Positions 37,227 to 44,396 of a DNA stretch of 64,000 nt are shown here, piece after piece. The notes below the pieces were generated by a model. The model was not told where the DNA came from. It made no database searches and worked only from the letters and a program-made list of their open reading frames with translations. How positions within the stretch are numbered: the stretch's first letter is position 1; each line of letters opens with the position of its first letter. A program made the translations under genes and the position numbers. Source of the stretch: Prevotella sp. DNF00663 (GTDB lineage: Bacteria; Bacteroidota; Bacteroidia; Bacteroidales; Bacteroidaceae); contig NZ_KQ960588.1 in NCBI RefSeq assembly GCF_001553265.1, positions 1-64,000 of the forward strand. Direction: 5' to 3'.

Positions 37227-39647
37227 TTACGAGAATCCCAAAAGAGTTCCTAGCTGATATGTGAGTGCAGAGACTACCCATGCCAATCCTGTTGTATATA
37301 CCGCTGTGAAAATAGCCCATTTCCAATTACCAGTCTCTCCTTTGATTGCAGCTATCGTTGCAATGCAAGGGAAATAGAGTAACACAAACAACAAAAAACT
37401 ATAAGCGGCTAAGGGGGTAATCCCATCTGCTACCATCATTCTTCTCAAACGCGTATATTTTGCTGCATCAGAGTTATATGAATCATCATCAGCAAAACTA
37501 CTGTCATCACTATAAAGCACTCCCATGGTGCTGGCCACGATTTCCTTTGCCCCAACACCTGCTAGCAAACCAACATCTAATTTCCAATCAAAACCTTGAG
37601 GACGGAATATAGGTTCTATAGCTTTACCTATCCTGCCAATATAGCTCTGTTCTTGTTGCTGACTAGCAGACAATTCATCATGATGCGGAAAATATCCTAA
37701 AGCCCATACTATAATGCTTGCCACCAAGATGATACCACCCATTTTTTTTAGATATTGTTTACCTTTTTCCCATGTATGTCGACCAATTGCTTTCCACGTA
37801 GGGAAACGATAGGGGGGAAGCTCCATCACAAAGGGGGTGTCTTCTCCTTTCACTAGTACTTGAGAATATAGCCGACCGATAATTATTGCCATCAAAATTC
37901 CAATAAAATAAAGTGACATCATAACGGTAGAGCGGTATTCGGCTGCAAAGAATGTCCCTATAATCATAATATAAATAGGCAGTCTGGCCGAGCAACTCAT
38001 CATCGGAAGAACGAGCATGGTAATAAGCCTAGAACGTCTACTCTCAATGGTTCGCGTAGCCATGACAGCAGGAACATTACACCCAAATCCCATTATCAAT
38101 GGAATAAACGACTTTCCATGCAATCCCATCTTGTGCATAAGTTTATCCATTATGAAAGCAGCTCTGGCCATATATCCCGAATCTTCCATGTATGAGATAA
38201 AAAAGTAGAGAATCAATATCTGCGGTAGAAAGACTATCACAGCGCCAACACCACCAATGATTCCATCGGAAATCATGGCTTTCAGAGGCCCGGCTGGTAA
38301 CACCTCACTTACAGTTTGACCAAGCCAAGTAACTCCCGCCTCAATCAAATCCATCGGATACTGTCCAAGGGTGAATGTTACTTCAAACATCAACCATAAG
38401 AACAATATGAATATAGGAAATCCTAAATATCGATTGGTTATGATACGATCGAGCAGGTGAGTAGTCTGGTAAGTGTCTTTCTTATTACCTGTTGAATAGA
38501 GGGCTTCTTGCAATGCACCATGGATAAAACCATATTTAGCATCCATAATAGCCGTTTCACTGTCTACTCCAGTTTCTTCTCTCACTCTATCTTCAGCCTT
38601 TTTGCGTTCTGCAAAGATTTCCTCATCTTTATCTAGTGTTTTAATATACGATTCTACATCCTGATCATGTTCTAATAGTTTGATAGCCAAATAACGAGTA
38701 GAATACTTCTGACGAAGATCTATATTGCTTTTTAGATAATGCTGAATATGCAATATACCTGCCTCTATCTCGTGTCCATGATTGATATGGATATGGCGAA
38801 AATGTAGATTATCTCCTTCATTTCCCTCATACATATCAACTACCGCATCTAGGAGCTGATTGAGTCCACGACCATTCGTAAACGATGTCGGTATCATAGG
38901 TATCCCGAAGAGAGTGCCCAATTTGTCTTCATCAACATGGTCGCCCCGCTTCTCTACCTCATCATACATATTGAGTGCACATACCATACGTAAGTGCATA
39001 TCTATCAATTGGGTTGTAAGATAAAGATTGCGTTCTAAATTACTGGTATCTATGACATTGATAATAACATCTGGCATCTGCTCTATAATCTGCTTCCTTA
39101 CATACAATTCTTCCGGACTATAAGCAGATAGACTATAAGTTCCCGGTAAATCTACCAAATTGAAATGGTATCCTCGATGTTCGGTATGGCCCACTTTAGC
39201 ATCAACAGTTACACCGCTATAATTACCGACACGTTCATGTGCGCCCGAAGCAAAATTGAATAGAGAAGTCTTACCACAATTCGGATTGCCCACCAAAGCC
39301 ACATTGATAACTCGCCTTTTGGCTATTGCTGCCAACTCTAATTCGTCATCAGAAACATGTAATTCGTTTTCCGGAACAATAGAAGTTGTATAATCTTTAT
39401 CAGAACTAAAAACTTTAGCCTCCTTCTCACTCATCACTTCTATCATGGAGGCTTCACTCCTACGCAATGAAACTTCATATCCCATGACCTTATATTTGAC
39501 GGGATCTTGTAGGGGAGCATTGAGTAAGACCTCTACTTTTTGCCCTTTGATAAAGCCCATCTCTACGATGCGTTTTCGGAAACCGCCGTGTCCTGTTACT
39601 TTTATAATGATACCGTATTCGCCGGTCTTCAGATCTGATAACTTCAT
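37227..39647 (-). CDS. feoB: FeoA-FeoB fusion, ferrous iron transporter
   Basis: An 806-residue inner-membrane Fe(II) importer. Residues ~1-75 are a FeoA SH3-like domain (MKLSDLKTGEYGIIIKVTG; RIVEMGFIKGQKVEVL). The G domain follows with G1 GNPNCGKTSLFN (about residue 121), G3 DLPGTYSL and G4 NMYDE (NxxD type). The membrane part has paired gates (FLPQILILYFFISYMEDSGYMARAAF; FGCNVPAVMATR) and ends in several helices. FeoA-FeoB fusions are usual in Bacteroidetes. The start is at MKLSDLKTG; an 11-codon longer reading enters the promoter. The divergent neighbour is an exported protease fusion. Confidence 0.96.
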   Translation of the reverse strand: MKLSDLKTGEYGIIIKVTGHGGFRKRIVEMGFIKGQKVEVLLNAPLQDPVKYKVMGYEVSLRRSEASMIEVMSEKEAKVFSSDKDYTTSIVPENELHVSDDELELAAIAKRRVINVALVGNPNCGKTSLFNFASGAHERVGNYSGVTVDAKVGHTEHRGYHFNLVDLPGTYSLSAYSPEELYVRKQIIEQMPDVIINVIDTSNLERNLYLTTQLIDMHLRMVCALNMYDEVEKRGDHVDEDKLGTLFGIPMIPTSFTNGRGLNQLLDAVVDMYEGNEGDNLHFRHIHINHGHEIEAGILHIQHYLKSNIDLRQKYSTRYLAIKLLEHDQDVESYIKTLDKDEEIFAERKKAEDRVREETGVDSETAIMDAKYGFIHGALQEALYSTGNKKDTYQTTHLLDRIITNRYLGFPIFILFLWLMFEVTFTLGQYPMDLIEAGVTWLGQTVSEVLPAGPLKAMISDGIIGGVGAVIVFLPQILILYFFISYMEDSGYMARAAFIMDKLMHKMGLHGKSFIPLIMGFGCNVPAVMATRTIESRRSRLITMLVLPMMSCSARLPIYIMIIGTFFAAEYRSTVMMSLYFIGILMAIIIGRLYSQVLVKGEDTPFVMELPPYRFPTWKAIGRHTWEKGKQYLKKMGGIILVASIIVWALGYFPHHDELSASQQQEQSYIGRIGKAIEPIFRPQGFDWKLDVGLLAGVGAKEIVASTMGVLYSDDSSFADDDSYNSDAAKYTRLRRMMVADGITPLAAYSFLLFVLLYFPCIATIAAIKGETGNWKWAIFTAVYTTGLAWVVSALTYQLGTLLGFS

Positions 39648-39667
39648 ATTCCAATATCTATAACATG

Positions 39668-39675
39668 CAAAAGTA
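39668..39675 (-). promoter_or_regulatory. Candidate feoAB promoter
   Basis: TACTTTTG on the minus strand, an exact TAnnTTTG element only ~20 bases before the start codon, implying a very short leader. Confidence 0.5.
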
Positions 39676-39725
39676 AACAATAAACTTTGCTTTTGTTTTC
39701 TTATAATTCCATTTTTTATATAAAA

Positions 39726-39741
39726 TACCTATTTATAGGTA
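39726..39741. promoter_or_regulatory. Palindrome between feoAB and the divergent protease gene
   Basis: TACCTAT-TT-ATAGGTA is a perfect inverted repeat with 7-base arms. It lies 22 bases upstream of the plus-strand -7 element and about 50 bases upstream of the feoAB -7 element, so a dimeric regulator bound there could act on both. The identity of any regulator is unknown. Confidence 0.4.
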
Positions 39742-39763
39742 TAGACATCTAGCTGCAATTGCG

Positions 39764-39771
39764 TATATTTG
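39764..39771 (+). promoter_or_regulatory. Candidate promoter of the protease-PDZ-phytase-like gene
   Basis: TATATTTG, an exact TAnnTTTG element, 33 bases before the start codon. Confidence 0.5.
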
Positions 39772-39804
39772 CAATATCTATTATTACGTAAATTTAAAAG
39801 AAAC

Positions 39805-41883
39805 ATGAAACTAAAGCTACAATATATATGGTTTTTCCTCCTGATCGTGGCATTCCCAAATGAGATTACAGCCGACGACAGTATTCCATTTAAGTACTAT
39901 GGGCATATATATTTTCAATCCGCTATCAACGACACCATTCCCTGTCAACTCATTTTCGACACAGGTGGTAACAATCTTTGTTGCATAGACTCAGTGTTCT
40001 TCGCACACTCCAAGTGGCATACTCGTAATATTCAAAAAGCAAATATTGGGGGAGGAGCCGGAAGGCTAACCGTTCCTCTCATTTACGAAGACACCCAAAT
40101 AAAACAAGGAGCATCCAATGTGCCATATCCTTATATTCCGGTAATACGGTTAAGAGATATTCTTGACTGCCATGCAGATGGTCTTGTTGGTATTCAAGGG
40201 CTTCATCATCGTCCCTATGAAATCAATTTTGAGCATCAATATTTTAAATTCAACACTGAATTACCAAAAGACTTATCCTCGTGGCAACGCGTTTTGGTGC
40301 GCTGCCATAAACAGAGAATATTTCTCTATCTTTCCGTTAAAATAGGAGATAAGACGATTAAAGGATGGTACTTGATGGATACTGGAAGCGGTGGTACCAT
40401 TGATTTTACAGCCCATACAACTTCCACTTATCATTTAGATTCCATCCCACGAAAGAAACGTATAACCGATATTACTAATTTTGGTGTGGGCAGCAAGGAA
40501 CAGGAATACTTTGTTGATATAAAAGCAGATCAAATTCTTTTATTAGGAAACGACACCATCAAGAATTGTACAGTGTCTTATCTCCCCGAAGGAGTAGGGG
40601 CTTTTAGCAAACAGGAATGGCTAGGAGTAGTAGGCAATGGGATATGGAGCGACTATAATATCATAGTAGATGAAGAAAGAGGATACCTTTATTTAAAACG
40701 ATTCAATAAAGAAGAGAACAGTGATGTCAAAGGCTATGATTACGGATTTCGAAATCGTACAGACATTTGCGATGGCTGGATAGTTTCCTCATTGGTAAGA
40801 GATGGGGATGCACGTAAGAGTGGTATAGAAATCGGAGATACCATCGTTGCCATTAATCACAAACCAGTAAAACGCCTCACATGGGACGAGGAATGGGAGA
40901 TAGACGACACACCAACTCAAGAAATTGAACTAAGAGGAAAGAATGGACACGCTAAACGCATCTTCCTAAAAGCGAAAAATTATTGGAAAGACGAGGAAGC
41001 GAATCACCCAACATACACGAAAATCAAAGTCAAAGAAAACTCTCAACAAGTATTTTCCAAGCAAATACCCGCAGGAGATTACAGTGGAATCAGCTATTTA
41101 GGCAATAATAGATATGCCGTCGTAGACGATAAGGCAAGCCCCGATGGTTTCAGTATCTTTCATATAAATATTGATTCTATCTCCGGAACCATTCAAAACA
41201 TAGAATTAGAAGCTATCAAAACAAGTGGGCGACCGAATAGAGATGGAGAGGGCATAGCCTACTGTAAAATTCGTAACTCGATTTTTATATCCGGTGAAAA
41301 AGATAATGTCATTAAAGAATATGATTTAAATGGACAACTCTCTGGTAATAATGTATTTATACCAGATTCTATAAAGCAAAGATTAGATAGCAATAGAGGG
41401 CTGGAATCTCTATCATGGAATGAAAATACACAACGCCTTTGGACTGCAACTGAAGCTGAAGATTGCCGAATGATAGAATATGATAGCAACTTAAGGCTTA
41501 TCAATGTATGGAAGTACAAAGTTGATCAAGCCACATCAGCAAAGAACTATGTAAATGGTGTTAGCGAAATATGTGCTTTAAACGATGGCCGTTTGCTAGT
41601 GTTAGAACGAGAAGTCATGATTCCGGAAAAGAAGATCGGAGCATGGGCAGAATGTAAACTCTATGAGGCACGCCCCATCAATAGACAGTTGGAAAAGCAT
41701 CTACTAACTAAGTGGAAGACTAAAATGAACATTACAAACCATTCTTTTGCCAACTACGAAGGAATGTGCCTAGGCCCTAAACTAGTTGATGGGGGACAGG
41801 TATTGCTATTGGTCACCGACTCCCAACATCGCTATAAAGGCATGCTCAAAGATTGGTTCAAAACCATCATAGTATATATATGA
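39805..41883 (+). CDS. Secreted aspartyl protease-PDZ-phytase-like fusion
   Basis: A 692-residue exported protein with three parts. After the signal peptide (YIWFFLLIVAFPNEITA) come two pepsin/retropepsin-like lobes, each with an active-site triplet: Asp52 in IFDTGGNN and Asp192 in LMDTGSGG, so one chain can supply both catalytic aspartates. Residues ~323-395 form a PDZ domain (SSLVRDGDARKSGIEIGD). Residues ~425-692 resemble the esterase-like/phytase-like beta-propeller family (SGISYLGNNRYAVVDDKASP, RDGEGIAYC, SRG-type GLESLSW, ANYEGMCLG). The frame is unbroken through all junctions. It is single-gene, divergent from feoAB. Likely periplasmic or surface; substrate unknown. Confidence 0.75.
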   Translation: MKLKLQYIWFFLLIVAFPNEITADDSIPFKYYGHIYFQSAINDTIPCQLIFDTGGNNLCCIDSVFFAHSKWHTRNIQKANIGGGAGRLTVPLIYEDTQIKQGASNVPYPYIPVIRLRDILDCHADGLVGIQGLHHRPYEINFEHQYFKFNTELPKDLSSWQRVLVRCHKQRIFLYLSVKIGDKTIKGWYLMDTGSGGTIDFTAHTTSTYHLDSIPRKKRITDITNFGVGSKEQEYFVDIKADQILLLGNDTIKNCTVSYLPEGVGAFSKQEWLGVVGNGIWSDYNIIVDEERGYLYLKRFNKEENSDVKGYDYGFRNRTDICDGWIVSSLVRDGDARKSGIEIGDTIVAINHKPVKRLTWDEEWEIDDTPTQEIELRGKNGHAKRIFLKAKNYWKDEEANHPTYTKIKVKENSQQVFSKQIPAGDYSGISYLGNNRYAVVDDKASPDGFSIFHINIDSISGTIQNIELEAIKTSGRPNRDGEGIAYCKIRNSIFISGEKDNVIKEYDLNGQLSGNNVFIPDSIKQRLDSNRGLESLSWNENTQRLWTATEAEDCRMIEYDSNLRLINVWKYKVDQATSAKNYVNGVSEICALNDGRLLVLEREVMIPEKKIGAWAECKLYEARPINRQLEKHLLTKWKTKMNITNHSFANYEGMCLGPKLVDGGQVLLLVTDSQHRYKGMLKDWFKTIIVYI

Positions 41884-41896
41884 TATATTTGCAAAA

Positions 41897-41970
41897 ACTC
41901 CGCAACATTACTGCATGGAAATAACAGTATTACTGCGGAGCCTGTTCAACGATGCTGCCTATCCTTTGCA
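41897..41970. repeat. Intergenic hairpin and repeat core A
   Basis: CTCCGCA-N4-TACTG pairs with CAGTA-N4-TGCGGAG, a 12-bp interrupted stem. It is followed by CGATGCTGC, four bases, CCTTTGCA, a core present with the same spacing near 58259 and in reverse near 17498. It fills most of the spacer between convergent genes and may help end transcription. Confidence 0.5.
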
Positions 41971-41988
41971 GCAAAGTCATAGTAAAGA

Positions 41989-44043
41989 TTAACGATGCCG
42001 CCTGCCTGTTTTTGGTTTCCAAGCTTGCGGAATATCACCTCTCTTTATATGTTCTGTAGGATAAGAAGATTTCTTCTTTCGTCCAGTGGCTTTATCTACC
42101 GCACGTTCCTCATAGCTACTACCACCCGGTCGGTCGCTATATCTTACATTCTTTTTATAACCGCTATTCGATGCAGAACTACCGTTGGGATACAGTCGCT
42201 TGATTAATTCCGGACGCCCAATACGTACCAATTCTTTCTCGATATTCCGCCTCTCTTCCGGTTTATACCAGAAGAAGAATTGGCGTTGAGCCAACTTTTC
42301 CTTAGGAGTCTTGGCGCTAAAGACCGGTTCGAGTGTATATGGATCATATCCAGTATACCAAGTTTCGGTAGAAATAGTCATTGGGGTAGGGGTGAAGTCT
42401 TGCACTTGCTCTAAGTGAAAATCCAAATCTTTCGTCTTAATAGCAAGATCAGCCATATCTTCTTCCTCGCATCTGGGATGGCTACTGATAAAGTATGGTA
42501 TAATCTGTTGTCGCAGATTTTCTTCTCGATTAATACGATCAAATATCTTCTTAAACTCATAAAATTGAGTAAAGGAAGGCTTTCGCATCAACTTAAGCAC
42601 ATTATCACTTGTATGCTCCGGGGCTACTTTCAATCGGCCACTGACATGTTTCGTTATCAGCTCACGCGTATATTCCTTGGCCGTCTCATTGATTTGTTCA
42701 TCTTTACTACGATGCAGAAGAAGATCGTAGCGTACTCCGCTACCAATGAAACTCTTTTTGATGCCGGGCAAAGCATCTACAGCTCGATAGATTTCTAGTA
42801 CTTTACCATGGTCTGTATTCAGATTAGGGCAGACCTGAGGATGGATACACGAGGGACGGGCGCAATGCTCGCAAGCCTTCTTATTGCGTCCTCTCATACC
42901 ATACATATTAGCCGAAGGACCGCCCAAATCGGACAAATACCCTTTGAAATCGGGCATTTGCGTGATGTGTTTCACTTCATTGATGATACTTTCCTTCGAT
43001 CGACATACAACAAATTTACCTTGATGGGCAGAGATTGTACAGAACGAGCAACCGCCAAAACATCCCTGATGCATATTCACAGAGAATTTTATCATCTCAT
43101 ATGCAGGAATCTTCTTGCCTTTATATTTGGGATGTGGAAGTCGCGTGTACGGCAAATCAAATGTAGCATCAAGTTCCTCTGTCGTCAATGTGGGATACGG
43201 AGGATTCACAACTACATATTGATTGTCAACCCCTTGTAATAGTCGTTTGGCATGAATACGATTAGACTCTTCTTCTATGTGTCTATAATTCTCGGCTTCA
43301 GCCTTCTTATTGCTCAAACATTCTTCATGGGAATGCAACACAATATCGTCCTCGGAGATACCATCGGGAATATCTTTTTCTTTAGTTAAATATACAGTTT
43401 GAGGTATAGAGCGGATTTGTTTGATAGCCAATCCGTTATTCAAATTCTCACTAAGTTGCAGAATAGACTTGACACCAGCACCATACAACAACAAATCTGC
43501 ACCACTATCGCAGAGAATACACTTACGCAATCGGTCTTGCCAATAATCATAATGTGTGAGCCTTCGCATGGAAGCCTCAATCCCACCCAACACTACCGGC
43601 ACGTCAGGGAATAACTGTTTTAGTATCTGTGTATAGACTATTGTCGGGTATTCGGGCCTACAATCATGACGGCCATCAGGACTATATTCATCAACGGAGC
43701 GTAAACGCCTATTGGCAGTATACTTATTAACCATCGAATCCATACATCCCGGGGAGACTCCAAAGAAGAGGCGAGGGCGTCCTAACTTCTTAAAATCTCG
43801 ATAATCCCCATGCCAGTCAGGTTGAGGAACGACAGCCACACGATATCCCGCAGCTTCTAAACTCCGGCCAATCACTGCAACACCAAACGAGGGATGGTCT
43901 ACATAGGCATCTCCGGAGAATAAGATAACGTCTAATTCGTCCCATCCACGTAGAAGACACTCTTTCTTTGTCGTGGGTAGAAAGTCGGTTAAATTTGGCT
44001 GTGTATAGCCCTGTTTACTAAAAATAGTACTCTTATCTATCAA
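41989..44043 (-). CDS. ygiQ: YgiQ-family radical SAM protein (TTG start)
   Basis: A 684-residue radical SAM enzyme of the YgiQ family (UPF0313), function not established. Order: N-terminal domain (ELDVILFSGDAYVDHPSFGV), a cobalamin-binding-like region, a radical SAM core with CFGGCSFC (Cys-x3-Cys-x2-Cys, about residues 326-333), and a basic C-terminal tail (SGYKKNVRYSDRPGG, GRKKKSSY). The start is TTG: a stop lies seven codons upstream in frame with no ATG or GTG between, and the first internal Met is far inside the conserved region. It is the last gene of a five-gene minus-strand run, 11 bases after its upstream neighbour. Confidence 0.9.
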   Translation of the reverse strand: MIDKSTIFSKQGYTQPNLTDFLPTTKKECLLRGWDELDVILFSGDAYVDHPSFGVAVIGRSLEAAGYRVAVVPQPDWHGDYRDFKKLGRPRLFFGVSPGCMDSMVNKYTANRRLRSVDEYSPDGRHDCRPEYPTIVYTQILKQLFPDVPVVLGGIEASMRRLTHYDYWQDRLRKCILCDSGADLLLYGAGVKSILQLSENLNNGLAIKQIRSIPQTVYLTKEKDIPDGISEDDIVLHSHEECLSNKKAEAENYRHIEEESNRIHAKRLLQGVDNQYVVVNPPYPTLTTEELDATFDLPYTRLPHPKYKGKKIPAYEMIKFSVNMHQGCFGGCSFCTISAHQGKFVVCRSKESIINEVKHITQMPDFKGYLSDLGGPSANMYGMRGRNKKACEHCARPSCIHPQVCPNLNTDHGKVLEIYRAVDALPGIKKSFIGSGVRYDLLLHRSKDEQINETAKEYTRELITKHVSGRLKVAPEHTSDNVLKLMRKPSFTQFYEFKKIFDRINREENLRQQIIPYFISSHPRCEEEDMADLAIKTKDLDFHLEQVQDFTPTPMTISTETWYTGYDPYTLEPVFSAKTPKEKLAQRQFFFWYKPEERRNIEKELVRIGRPELIKRLYPNGSSASNSGYKKNVRYSDRPGGSSYEERAVDKATGRKKKSSYPTEHIKRGDIPQAWKPKTGRRHR

Positions 44044-44054
44044 GGTATTTACTA

Positions 44055-44393
44055 TTAATCAGTTACTGTCAGAGGATCTACATCGAGCTCTGATTCACTC
44101 TTCTTGTCTTTCCAATCTACATACAACAAGACCAAATTATGCAGTCCGATAGCTTTCATATTGCTATTATAAATGACATCAAGACACAAATCGAGTAACA
44201 GTTTGTCTTGTCCGGCCTCTGTTTCTAAAATTGCTCTGGTATTAAACTTTAGTTTATCTAGCACGGTTTCATCTATAATTCCATTGCTATCTACTAAATT
44301 GCGAAGGAGCTGATACTTATCAAGCGTCTCTAAATGAGCTTCGCTAATCTCAATACTCCTTGTACCTGATTGATTTGCTTGAATCTTATACAT
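44055..44393 (-). CDS. Hypothetical protein
   Basis: A 112-residue soluble protein. No signal, no membrane segment, no cysteine motif apart from one Cys in LLDLCLDVIY. It is predicted mostly helical with an acidic tail (KKSESELDVDPLTV). It sits 3 bases after the large amidase gene and 11 before ygiQ, so it is probably real and co-translated. Family not recognised. Confidence 0.6.
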   Translation of the reverse strand: MYKIQANQSGTRSIEISEAHLETLDKYQLLRNLVDSNGIIDETVLDKLKFNTRAILETEAGQDKLLLDLCLDVIYNSNMKAIGLHNLVLLYVDWKDKKSESELDVDPLTVTD

Positions 44394-44396
44394 ATA

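Noticed and set aside
42808-43239. Open frame of 143 codons on the plus strand.
   Set aside because: Antisense shadow of the ygiQ radical SAM core.
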